From Bacteroidales bacterium (GTDB lineage Bacteria > Bacteroidota > Bacteroidia > Bacteroidales > P3): DNA of 53,540 nucleotides. The first letter of the stretch is position 1; each line of letters opens with the position of its first letter. Below, piece by piece: positions 34,513-42,485 of the stretch. The notes under the pieces were generated by a model. The model saw only the letters and a program-made list of their open reading frames with translations. It searched no databases and was not told the origin of the DNA. The translations under genes and the position numbers were made by a program. The stretch is taken from the NCBI GenBank assembly GCA_017960605.1, contig JAGCYV010000060.1, positions 1 to 53,540 on the forward strand, in the 5' to 3' direction.

Positions 34513-35447
34513 TCTTCCTTACCTCCTGTCTCTTTGTCTGCTGTCTCATTGGGTTTCACCGACTCCCACAGCTGCTTCACAAACGCTACCGCCGCCGTCA
34601 TCGAGGCTTCGTGCTCGTGGGGCAACGGCTCGCTCTTGGCGAATTTCACCAAGTCGGCAGTCGTGAATATGCTGCGCAGTTGTTCTGTGTCCTGCGGAGC
34701 TTCCCTGAACGCTAAATGTTGAACGCTGCTCACGATGTCTCCGCTGGTCATCTCGGTGGCGCGGATGCCGGTGGCTTCCTCGATGAACTGGCGCACGATG
34801 TCGGTGAGCCGTGTATGGTATTCCTTCACCTGTCCGGATTGCCACAGGTGGCTCTGTCTCAGCTCTTCGAGGCCGTCGAGGGCGCGTTGCTCCGGCGTTC
34901 GGGTATCGACCGGCTCATGGTGTGCGAAGATGCTTCCGCGACGTTTCCTGCGGTCTATCAGGTACCACACCACGATGCCCACTGCCGCCACAGCCCAAGC
35001 CAGCAGCACCCAGCGGAAGAGTTCCCAGAAAGTGTAGGGCACCCGTTGGATGGGGGCGATGTCGCGTATCTCGGCGGTGGTGGTATCCACTTCCACGTCG
35101 GTCACCACCAGCGGCAGCGAGTCGTAGGGACCGATGTGCAGCCAGTGTTCGCCGGGCTCAAAGCAGGTGACGGTCGAGAGGAGGGTATGGGCCGAGGTGT
35201 CGAGGTGCTGCTCCACGACCTCTATCTTGCCGAGGTCCAGCATCGGCAGGCTGTCGCCGGCAAAGGGGATGCTGAGCGTCGTTTGGTCGCCCAGGGCGAT
35301 GGTGTCGCTCCCCAACACAGCCTGAGCCTTCGCCGAAGTGAGAAGTGAGAAGTGAAAAGTGAAAAGCCCCCCTATGATAATAAGAGTCTTCACTTTCCAG
35401 CTTTTACTCCGGATGATATTGTCAGGCATTGATGTTTTGCTTCTCAT
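34509..35447 (-). CDS. DUF4381-like membrane protein of the bat operon
   Basis: A 312-residue exported membrane protein located between the DUF58 gene and batA, where Bacteroidales bat operons usually have a protein of this kind. It has an N-terminal signal segment, a periplasmic beta-rich domain of about 110 residues, one membrane helix (WVLLAWAVAAVGIVVWYLI, about 160 to 180), and a cytoplasmic helical domain with LEELRQSHLWQSGQVKEYHT and IVRQFIEEATG, similar to DUF4381. The signal core (GGLFTFHFSLLTSAKAQ) is encoded by an AAGTGAGAAGTGAAAAGTG repeat. Alternative start at 35429. The 5-nt spacing from DUF58 and the 4-nt overlap with batA support one transcript. Confidence 0.8.
   Translation of the reverse strand: MRSKTSMPDNIIRSKSWKVKTLIIIGGLFTFHFSLLTSAKAQAVLGSDTIALGDQTTLSIPFAGDSLPMLDLGKIEVVEQHLDTSAHTLLSTVTCFEPGEHWLHIGPYDSLPLVVTDVEVDTTTAEIRDIAPIQRVPYTFWELFRWVLLAWAVAAVGIVVWYLIDRRKRRGSIFAHHEPVDTRTPEQRALDGLEELRQSHLWQSGQVKEYHTRLTDIVRQFIEEATGIRATEMTSGDIVSSVQHLAFREAPQDTEQLRSIFTTADLVKFAKSEPLPHEHEASMTAAVAFVKQLWESVKPNETADKETGGKEE
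35336..35367 (-). repeat. AAGTGAAA repeat encoding a signal-peptide core
   Basis: Tandem 8-to-9-nt units (AAGTGAGAAGTGAGAAGTG, then AAAAGTGAAAAG). On the coding strand these read as CACTTTTCACTTCTCACTT and give FTFHFSLLTS within the signal peptide of the DUF4381-like protein. Confidence 0.7.
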
Positions 35448-35452
35448 TTTCC

Positions 35453-36316
35453 TTAACTCCTTCTTGCAAACAGGTTTCTCAGCGGCACCACGAAATCTTC
35501 GCCGGTGTGCATGGTGGCCATGTCGATGCCATGGCGGCGCATGGTTTCTTCCACCTCGCGGTTGTGGGCGGCCATGCGGGCATCGACGGTGCGCCGCACG
35601 GCAGCGTCTCCGCTATCCACCCAAAGGGTCTCCGTGCTCTCGGGGTCGTAGAACTTCACCAGCCCCAGATCTTCCATCTTCTCCTCGCGCCTATCGACCA
35701 GCCGCAAGGCCACAAGGTCGTGCTTGCGGGCCGCCAGCTTCAGCGCGTCGCTGTAGCCGCGGTCGTAGAAGTCGCTGAGCAGGAAGGCTGTGCAGCGGCG
35801 TTTGATGACATTCTGGAAGTAGCCCAAGGCCTGTCCGAGGTCGGTGCCGTTGCTTTCGGGCTTGAAGGTAATCAGTTCGCGTATGATGCGCAGGATGTGG
35901 CTGCGGCCTTTCTTCGGGGGGATGAACTTCTCGATGCGGTCGCTGAAGAGCAGCACGCCCACCTTGTCGTTGTTGGCTATGGCGCTGAAAGCCAAGGTGG
36001 CGGCCACTTCGGCGGCCAGTTCTTCCTTGAACTGCGAGTGGGTGCCGAATCGTCCGCTGCCGCTCACATCCACCAGCAGCATCACCGTCAGCTCGCGCTC
36101 CTCCTCAAACACCTTCACATAGGGGTGCGCCAGGCGCGCGGTGACGTTCCAGTCGATGTTCCTCACGTCGTCGCCGTACTGGTACTCGCGCACTTCGCTG
36201 AACGCCATTCCACGTCCCTTGAAGGCCGAGTGGTACTCGCCGCTGAACATCTGCTGGCTCAGTCCGCGTGCCTTGATTTCAATCTTGCGTACCTTCTTGA
36301 TGATTTCTTCGTCCAT
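35453..36316 (-). CDS. DUF58 domain protein of the bat operon
   Basis: A 287-residue soluble protein with the DUF58/VWA-like core: EVREYQYGDDVRNIDWNVTARL (shown in part), VKVFEEERELTVMLLVDVSGSG and the late CTAFLLSDFYDRGYSD. DUF58 proteins are regular partners of MoxR ATPases. The DVSGS motif resembles a MIDAS site. The gene starts 28 nt after moxR, and this spacer contains a CTAAGCACTTAACACTGAA repeat of the type found elsewhere in the window. Confidence 0.92.
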   Translation of the reverse strand: MDEEIIKKVRKIEIKARGLSQQMFSGEYHSAFKGRGMAFSEVREYQYGDDVRNIDWNVTARLAHPYVKVFEEERELTVMLLVDVSGSGRFGTHSQFKEELAAEVAATLAFSAIANNDKVGVLLFSDRIEKFIPPKKGRSHILRIIRELITFKPESNGTDLGQALGYFQNVIKRRCTAFLLSDFYDRGYSDALKLAARKHDLVALRLVDRREEKMEDLGLVKFYDPESTETLWVDSGDAAVRRTVDARMAAHNREVEETMRRHGIDMATMHTGEDFVVPLRNLFARRS

Positions 36317-36344
36317 TGCTGAACACTAAGCACTTAACACTGAA

Positions 36345-37358
36345 TCAAGGTACATCCACGCGGTTCAACACCTCGTTCACCAGCTCCTCGCCGGTCACGT
36401 TCTCGGCTTCGGCTTCGTAGGTGAGGCCGATGCGGTGGCGCAGCACGTCCATCGCCACAGCCCGCACGTCTTCGGGGATGACGTATCCGCGGCGGTGCAT
36501 GAAGGCATAGGCCTTCGAGGCGGTGGCCAGGCCGATGCTTCCGCGCGGCGAGGCACCGTAACCGATGAGGGGTTTCAACTTTTCGAGGCCGTACTGCTCG
36601 GGATATCGGGTGGCAAACACGATGTCGGTGATGTAGTTCTCTATCTTCTCGTCCATATACACCTCGCGTACCACCTCGCGGGCCTTGAGGATGTCGGCGG
36701 GTTTCAGAATGGCCTTGGACGGTCCGTCAGGGACAATTCCCTCCGCGGGGACGCGGTTCACCTGCTGGTGCACGATTTGTCTTTCCTCTTCGCGTTTGGG
36801 GTAGCCGATGACCACTTTCAGCAGGAAGCGATCTACTTGTGCCTCGGGCAGGGGATAGGTGCCTTCCTGCTCGATGGGGTTTTGTGTGGCCATCACGAGG
36901 AAGGGCTCCTGCAGGGGGAAGGTCTGCTCGCCGATGGTCACCTGGCGCTCCTGCATGGCTTCCAGCAGGGCGCTCTGAACCTTGGCGGGGGCGCGGTTGA
37001 TTTCGTCGGCCAGGATGAAGTGGCTGAAAATCGGGCCTTTCTTCACCTGGAACTGCTCGTTTTTCTGGCTGTAGATCATGGTGCCGATGAGGTCGGCCGG
37101 CAGCAGGTCGGGCGTGAACTGGATGCGGCTGAATTTCGCGTCGATGGCCTTCGCCAAAGTGGTGATGGTCAGCGTCTTCGCCAATCCCGGCACGCCCTCG
37201 AGCAGCACATGCCCGTTGCTCAGCAGGCCTATCATCAGTCCTTCCACCATGTGCTTCTGCCCCACAATCTGCTTGCCCACCTCCATGGTGAGCATATCGA
37301 CGAAAGCGCTCTCGCGGTTCACCCGCTCGTTAAGTTCTTGAATGTTCACAGTTTCCAT
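36345..37358 (-). CDS. moxR: MoxR-family AAA+ ATPase
   Basis: A 337-residue AAA+ ATPase, first gene of the bat operon. Walker A is LLEGVPGLAKT, Walker B is FILADEINRAP, sensor 1 lies in LVMATQNPIEQEGTYPLPEA, and the arginine-finger and sensor 2 regions follow (DRFLLKVVIGYP, GYGASPRGSIGL). MoxR proteins act with VWA-domain partners as chaperone-like assemblies; here BatA, BatB and the DUF58 protein are the likely partners. No promoter matching the consensus is obvious upstream, although the spacer is AT-rich. Confidence 0.95.
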   Translation of the reverse strand: METVNIQELNERVNRESAFVDMLTMEVGKQIVGQKHMVEGLMIGLLSNGHVLLEGVPGLAKTLTITTLAKAIDAKFSRIQFTPDLLPADLIGTMIYSQKNEQFQVKKGPIFSHFILADEINRAPAKVQSALLEAMQERQVTIGEQTFPLQEPFLVMATQNPIEQEGTYPLPEAQVDRFLLKVVIGYPKREEERQIVHQQVNRVPAEGIVPDGPSKAILKPADILKAREVVREVYMDEKIENYITDIVFATRYPEQYGLEKLKPLIGYGASPRGSIGLATASKAYAFMHRRGYVIPEDVRAVAMDVLRHRIGLTYEAEAENVTGEELVNEVLNRVDVP

Positions 37359-37500
37359 TATGTGTGTTTTTATTTGTCTTTTCTTTGTTTATTATGGTAA
37401 CTTGATTTGCGCGGGATTATTGTTGCTTTAACTTTTTTTGACAATTCAATAGTTGAAGAATCTTTGTAACTGATTGATACTAAGTCTTGAATATGTTATG

Positions 37501-37544
37501 ACCTAGTATTGACCTAGTATTGACCTAGTATTGACCTAGTATTG
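37501..37544. repeat. 11-nt-period tandem array, unit GACCTAGTATT
   Basis: At least four exact tandem copies of GACCTAGTATT, followed by the degenerate GACCTAGTAATGACTAT. The period equals that of the arrays at 12527 and 50631, but the unit is unrelated in sequence. The array contains several TAG trinucleotides and no open frame. Confidence 0.88.
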
Positions 37545-37738
37545 ACCTAGTAATGACTATATAGAAAGTACCAAGTCATTGCCCAGTCACACGTTCATCA
37601 TGCCCAAGTGTTTCTTTAGTTATACTTGAGTCATACTTTAGGCAGACTTGAAGGATTTAGGAATTATGATTTATGAGTGTTGATAGGTTGAAAGGTTGAA
37701 TTTTTTAAAGAATTAACTTATATATTTGATTTTTTTTG

Positions 37739-37746
37739 TATCTTTG
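37739..37746 (+). promoter_or_regulatory. -7 element of the large T9SS cargo gene
   Basis: TATCTTTG followed by TGC matches the Bacteroidota -7 consensus. Transcription would start near 37753, giving a leader of about 47 nt. A -33 TTTG at the standard distance is not clear in the AT-rich upstream sequence. Confidence 0.65.
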
Positions 37747-37799
37747 TGCATTAAAAGTAAAGTGTGTTTTTTGAATAACAAACTAATTGATAATATATT

Positions 37800-40700
37800 A
37801 TGAAAAGTAACAAAGTACTTCTCGGCTTGTTTGCAGGCGTTTTGGCTTTGACGGGAGGGTCTGTCAGGGCGCAATTCTACGAGATTGGACCGGCGAATAT
37901 CGGCGGCGAGGTCTCGAGTATTGTCGTCGATGAGCAGGATGCAAGCCGCACCACGGTGTATGCCGGTGCCATCTCGGGCGGTCTTTATGTCCGCACGAAG
38001 AAAGCCACTGTGCTGGAGAACCTTTATGCGAATGTGACGAATGCTCCGGTGGAGAACCTGAAGAGAGACACGAGTTCGTGGCATTATGTGCCGCTGCGCG
38101 ACGCTCAGGGCAACGAGCTGAACACGCTGCCCATCAGCGCGATGGTGCAGGGTCCCGACGGCACGATTTATATCGGCACGGGTGACGACCGCTATGCTTT
38201 CGGCAGCACGATGAGCAAGATGTCGCTGAAGGGCCGCGGTGTGTATCGTTACAATCCCGAGACGGGTGTGTGCAAGATGATTGCCTATACGAACCCCGCG
38301 ATGAACAGCCTCTTCGGGGCGGTGCGTGCAATGGACTGGTTCTACCATAACGACACTCTTTATTTCTTTGTCGCCTCGAACACGGGCCTTTACCGCTGGA
38401 CCATCTCGGATGCGAACAGCGAGAGTGACTGGTCCCTCGATGCCAAGTGCGTGCAGGGTGTCAGTGTGGAATCGCTGGTGGTGTCGCGTACGATGGGTAC
38501 GGCTTATTTCTCGAGCGCCCGCCACATGTACCGCGTGGGCAACGTGACGGCCTCGAACAACGCCGTGAACGCCGTCGATATTTCGTCGTCGAACGCCGTC
38601 TTCGGTGCGGACAAGGGTATCATCAGGATGGCGATGGCTCCGTCGGACAATCGCTATCTGTATGCGATGCTGGTGGATTCGAACGGAGTGTTCGACGGTG
38701 TGTATGTGACGTTGAACGGCCAGAGCTGGAACCGTGTATCGACGGAGTCGGTGACCCCGATGAACTATACCTCCGGTTTGACTAGCGGCACCCTCGCGGT
38801 GGATCCGTGGGATGCGCGCCGAGTGATTATCGGCGGCAGCGACGTGTGGGTCGGCAAGGGCTATTCGGACGGCGCCTATTATATGTGGACGCACAGCTCG
38901 TACAGCGAGTATATGCTGAACGGCGGCAACTATATGGAGCAGGTGTTCAACAGCTCGGTATTTGTGCATTCGGGCATCTATCAGATTATCCCCGTGTGGA
39001 CGGGCGAGGTGATGATGTACTATATCGCCACCAACGGCGGTGTGTATAGCACGAAGACGAACTTCAACTCGTACGACAACCTGAATCGCGGCCTGAACAA
39101 TGTGATGATCAACAGCGTGGCAGTGAGCCCCGACGGTTCGGTGATCAGCGGTGCCCGCGACAACGCCTGCCCGTATATCGAGAGCCGCATGGCCCACTAC
39201 GGCGGTTCGCCCGTCATCAGCTGGTACGACTACGGCACGATGGGCAACATGAACCACAGCGCCAACGTGCTGTTTGCCGGTTCGGGTACAAAGGTGGCTG
39301 CTTCGGCTTTCTACCACATTTATCCCGAAGACCAGACCCGCCGCAATATCTTCGTGAGCACCAACGGCCGTCTGGCCCGCTCTTATACTGACTATCAGGA
39401 TTACACCAACGCCACCACCTGGAATATCGACAGCGCCTTCACGACCCGCTTCTATGCCGGCGGTTACGGCGGATTCTCGCTGTGGGAGAAGGTGTATGAC
39501 GATGCCAGCGCCAATCCCTTCAAGGACAGCATCAAGGCCACGCTGGATATGCGCGGCTACTTCTTCCGCCGCCAGAGCGACGGCACCTTCGAGAAGGAGT
39601 GGATTAAACAGAACGCCAACCTGAAGGTGAAGACCGGCGACAAGGCCATTGTCCTGAGCAAGAGCAATTCGGACTATCCGTTTGATTATTATTTCTCCGC
39701 CGCCGACAACGGCCGCAGCGTGGCCGACACGTTTGTGGTGAAGAACAATGTCCTGTCGCGTGGTTTGGCCGTCGCGAAGACGGGCAACCGCCAGTGCGTG
39801 ATATTCACTTGGATTCCGAGTGACTTCAGCCGTGTTTATACCACCGAAGTGCAGAATCTTCCGTTGAATGCGAACACGAAACCCGAGAAGGAGAAGATGA
39901 TGAAGTGGGTGGATATCTTCCCGAAGAACAACCCCGGCGACACGCTGAATCCGCGTGATGCCGTCATGAGCCAGGATGGCCGCTTCGCTTTCATCAGCAC
40001 CTATGTGGCCGCCACCCATCGTTCGCAGCTCTTCCGCATCAAGGGCTTCGAGAGGGTGAACTACTTCCGCGTGTCTGACAGCATCAATGCCGATATGAGC
40101 TATCAGACGTCGGCCGACCGCCGTCTGCTCACTCCCGAGCTCTTCAACCCGAATGGTAGCCGCTGGTTCTCGCGCCCCATCAGTTCGATTGCCGTCGATC
40201 CGCGTCCCGGTGTGGATCGCGTGGTGCTCACCTTCGAGGACTACAGCGAGAACGGCGACAATGTAGTCATCATCAACAATGCCACCAGCGACAGCTGGAG
40301 CATGCAGCCCATCCCCATCACTGGACATACGGGCATCCCCGCTTTCACGGCCATGATTGAGAAGACCACGGGCGACATCTATGTGGGTACTTCGGATGGT
40401 GTGTTTATCTACAACGGCACCAGCTGGAGAGAGTATGAGCACCTGAAAGACCTTCCTGTGACCTCCATCGTGCAGCAGACCTTCGAGTTGCCGATACGTC
40501 GCGCTTTGACGCATACCGGTATCGATGCGAAGAACCACGTCTTTGCCAAAACCAAATGGCCGCGCGCCATCTACTTCGGCACCTATGGCCGCGGTATCTT
40601 CATGGACACCACCTATGTGATAGATTCGGAGAACGAGGTGTGCGATTCGAGCGACTACAACCATGTCGGCATCCCCACCGTGGAGAGCAACGGTGAGAAC

Positions 40701-40949
40701 AGCGTGAGCATCTATCCCAATCCCGTCAGCGGCGAGGCCCATGTGGCTCTGAGCACTATTGAGGCCGGCAACGCGGTGTTGCGCATCTATGACCTCAACG
40801 GCCGCTGCGTGATGAACCGCGATCTCGGTTATGCTTCCGAGGGTGAGCAGGTCTATACGCTCAACACCGAGGGTATGAACAAGGGTATGTACCTGGTGAA
40901 CGTCATCATCGGTGGCTATACCGCTGCCACGAAGATGATTGTTCGTTAA
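37800..40949 (+). CDS. Large T9SS-exported beta-propeller-like protein
   Basis: A 1049-residue exported protein. Signal peptide (LLGLFAGVLALTGGSVRAQ), then a long beta-rich body with repeated motifs reminiscent of sortilin/BNR-type propeller blades: SSIVVDEQDASRTTVYAGA, AMVQGPDGTIYIGTGDD, GTLAVDPWDARRVIIGGSD, SVAVSPDGSVISGARDN, SIAVDPRPGVDRVVLTFED and GDIYVGTSDGVFIYNG. The C-terminal 80 residues are a type A sorting domain: SVSIYPNPVSGEAHV, LRIYDLNGRCVMNRDLG, KGMYLVNVIIGG and terminal KMIVR. It has its own promoter and a terminator, so it is transcribed alone. The gene contains no TTA, CTA or TCA codons, which suggests strong expression. An abundant surface or secreted protein of unknown function. 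Confidence 0.85.
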   Translation: MKSNKVLLGLFAGVLALTGGSVRAQFYEIGPANIGGEVSSIVVDEQDASRTTVYAGAISGGLYVRTKKATVLENLYANVTNAPVENLKRDTSSWHYVPLRDAQGNELNTLPISAMVQGPDGTIYIGTGDDRYAFGSTMSKMSLKGRGVYRYNPETGVCKMIAYTNPAMNSLFGAVRAMDWFYHNDTLYFFVASNTGLYRWTISDANSESDWSLDAKCVQGVSVESLVVSRTMGTAYFSSARHMYRVGNVTASNNAVNAVDISSSNAVFGADKGIIRMAMAPSDNRYLYAMLVDSNGVFDGVYVTLNGQSWNRVSTESVTPMNYTSGLTSGTLAVDPWDARRVIIGGSDVWVGKGYSDGAYYMWTHSSYSEYMLNGGNYMEQVFNSSVFVHSGIYQIIPVWTGEVMMYYIATNGGVYSTKTNFNSYDNLNRGLNNVMINSVAVSPDGSVISGARDNACPYIESRMAHYGGSPVISWYDYGTMGNMNHSANVLFAGSGTKVAASAFYHIYPEDQTRRNIFVSTNGRLARSYTDYQDYTNATTWNIDSAFTTRFYAGGYGGFSLWEKVYDDASANPFKDSIKATLDMRGYFFRRQSDGTFEKEWIKQNANLKVKTGDKAIVLSKSNSDYPFDYYFSAADNGRSVADTFVVKNNVLSRGLAVAKTGNRQCVIFTWIPSDFSRVYTTEVQNLPLNANTKPEKEKMMKWVDIFPKNNPGDTLNPRDAVMSQDGRFAFISTYVAATHRSQLFRIKGFERVNYFRVSDSINADMSYQTSADRRLLTPELFNPNGSRWFSRPISSIAVDPRPGVDRVVLTFEDYSENGDNVVIINNATSDSWSMQPIPITGHTGIPAFTAMIEKTTGDIYVGTSDGVFIYNGTSWREYEHLKDLPVTSIVQQTFELPIRRALTHTGIDAKNHVFAKTKWPRAIYFGTYGRGIFMDTTYVIDSENEVCDSSDYNHVGIPTVESNGENSVSIYPNPVSGEAHVALSTIEAGNAVLRIYDLNGRCVMNRDLGYASEGEQVYTLNTEGMNKGMYLVNVIIGGYTAATKMIVR

Positions 40950-40974
40950 TAGGGCGAGAACGGACACATATGAG

Positions 40975-41008
40975 GAGAGGCACCGCCCACGGGCAGTGCC
41001 TCTCTTTT
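40975..41008 (+). terminator. Rho-independent terminator of the T9SS cargo gene
   Basis: A 9-bp stem GAGAGGCAC/GTGCCTCTC with a 12-nt loop, followed by TTTT. It lies 26 nt after the stop codon. Confidence 0.85.
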
Positions 41009-41042
41009 ATATTAAAAAGGAATACTATTATAATATATATTT

Positions 41043-42320
41043 ATGGACACCAACTTAGTGCAAGAACTCAAATGGCGCGGTATGATTCACGATATCATGC
41101 CTGGCACAGAAGAGCAACTCAATAAAGAGATGACTACTGCCTACGTAGGCATCGACCCCACTGCTGACTCGCTGCATATCGGACACCTTGTCAGTATCAT
41201 GCTCCTCAAACACCTCCAGATGGCCGGCCACAAGCCCCTCGCCGTCGTCGGCGGCGCCACCGGCATGATTGGCGACCCCTCCTTCAAGGCACAGGAACGC
41301 AAGCTCCTCACCGTCGAAGAAATACAGCACAATGTGCAGTGCATTCGCAAGCAGTTGGAGCGTTTCCTCGATTTCGACAACCCCGTGAACGGTGCCGAGA
41401 TATGCAACAACTATGACTGGATGAAGGACTACCTCTTCCTCGATTTCATCCGCGACGTGGGCAAGCACATCACCGTGAACTACATGATGACCAAGGACAG
41501 CGTGAAGAAACGCATGGAGACAGGCATCTCGTTCACCGAGTTCAGCTACCAGCTGCTGCAGGGATACGACTTTCTGACCCTCTACCGCACCAAGGGCTGC
41601 AAGCTGCAGATGGGCGGCAGCGACCAGTGGGGCAACATCACCACCGGCACAGAACTCATTCGACGTATGGAAGGCGGTGAGGCTTTCGCACTTACCTGCC
41701 CGCTCATCACCAAGGCCGACGGAACCAAGTTCGGCAAGACCGAAGGTGGCAACGTGTGGCTTGATCCCGAGAAGACAAGCCCCTACAAGTTCTACCAGTT
41801 CTGGCTCAACTGCTCCGATGTCGATACCGCCCGCTATATCCGTATCTTTACCCTTTTCTCGAAGGAAGAGATTGAAGAGATGGAGAAGCAGCACGCCGAA
41901 GCTCCCGAGCAGCGCATCCTGCAAAAGGCGCTGGCTAAGGACATCACCATCCGTGTGCATGGAGAGGAAGCCTACAACACAGCTATTGCCGCCTCGGAGC
42001 TCCTCTTCGGTAAAGCCACCACGGAGCAACTGAATAGCCTCGACCGCAAGACGTTATTTTCGGTATTTGACGGTGTGCCGCAGTTCACCGTGAGCCGTGC
42101 TGCCATCGAGGCCGGTGCATCGCTGGTTGACCTGGCCGCCGAGGTGGGCATGTTTGCCAGCAAAGGCGAGATTCGCCGCGAACTGAAGCAGAACAGCATC
42201 AGTGTCAACAAGCAGAAAGTAGGGGAGGGCTGCACCCTCGGAGCCGCCGATATCCTCGCTTCCGGCTGTATCCTCGTCCAGAAAGGCAAGAAGAACTACT
42301 ATCTCCTTAACGTGGAATAA
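41043..42320 (+). CDS. tyrS: Tyrosyl-tRNA synthetase
   Basis: Class I aminoacyl-tRNA synthetase that charges tRNA-Tyr. 425 residues. The HIGH motif is [12 protein letters not shown], tyrosine-binding QLLQGYDF and GGSDQWGNI are present, and the KMSKS equivalent is KFGKTE. A C-terminal S4 RNA-binding domain (from about 355, [19 protein letters not shown]) is complete. No classical -7 box is visible in the 34 nt between the preceding terminator and the ATG; the AT-rich TATTATAATATA stretch there may serve. A strong terminator follows the gene. Confidence 0.97.
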   Translation: MDTNLVQELKWRGMIHDIMPGTEEQLNKEMTTAYVGIDPTADSLHIGHLVSIMLLKHLQMAGHKPLAVVGGATGMIGDPSFKAQERKLLTVEEIQHNVQCIRKQLERFLDFDNPVNGAEICNNYDWMKDYLFLDFIRDVGKHITVNYMMTKDSVKKRMETGISFTEFSYQLLQGYDFLTLYRTKGCKLQMGGSDQWGNITTGTELIRRMEGGEAFALTCPLITKADGTKFGKTEGGNVWLDPEKTSPYKFYQFWLNCSDVDTARYIRIFTLFSKEEIEEMEKQHAEAPEQRILQKALAKDITIRVHGEEAYNTAIAASELLFGKATTEQLNSLDRKTLFSVFDGVPQFTVSRAAIEAGASLVDLAAEVGMFASKGEIRRELKQNSISVNKQKVGEGCTLGAADILASGCILVQKGKKNYYLLNVE

Positions 42321-42338
42321 CCGATTTTTGGGTAAATG

Positions 42339-42374
42339 AAAAGGCAGGGAACGACCCTGCCTTTTCTGTTTTTA
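42339..42374 (+). terminator. Rho-independent terminator after tyrS
   Basis: An 11-bp stem AAAAGGCAGGG/CCCTGCCTTTT with a 5-nt loop, then CTGTTTTT. It lies 19 nt after the tyrS stop and isolates tyrS from the transporter gene. Confidence 0.9.
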
Positions 42375-42416
42375 ATGGGGGTAAAGTGCGTCATTTCTGC
42401 AGACAATGAAAAATAA

Positions 42417-42449
42417 TTGCAACGATGTCAGTTTTTTTTCGTATCTTTG
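42417..42449 (+). promoter_or_regulatory. Promoter of the MFS-kce-deiminase run
   Basis: TTG at 42417-42419 and TATCTTTG at 42442-42449, with a 22-nt spacer that includes a T-tract. Transcription would start near 42456, about 30 nt before the ATG of the transporter. Confidence 0.7.
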
Positions 42450-42485
42450 CACTTCATTTGAAAAGTAATTAAAATACATAACATT

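Larger units (their letters stand above)
37359..37799. other. AT-rich divergent intergenic region
   Basis: A 441-nt gap between moxR (minus) and the large T9SS cargo gene (plus). It contains an 11-nt tandem array from 37501, then looser repeats with TACTTGAGTCATACTTTAGG character around 37620-37650, a GTTGATAGGTTGAAAGGTTG tract at 37679-37698, and the promoter of the downstream gene. I see no coding region in it. Confidence 0.75.

Noticed and set aside
36345-37358. MoxR-VWA genes as a MoxR-type defence system
   Set aside because: The set and order (moxR, DUF58, batA to batE) is the known aerotolerance operon, with no effector nuclease or toxin.
37713-40967. 1084-codon open frame on the minus strand
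   Set aside because: Codon-aligned antisense shadow of the large T9SS cargo gene; the sense frame has a signal peptide and sorting tail, the antisense has neither.
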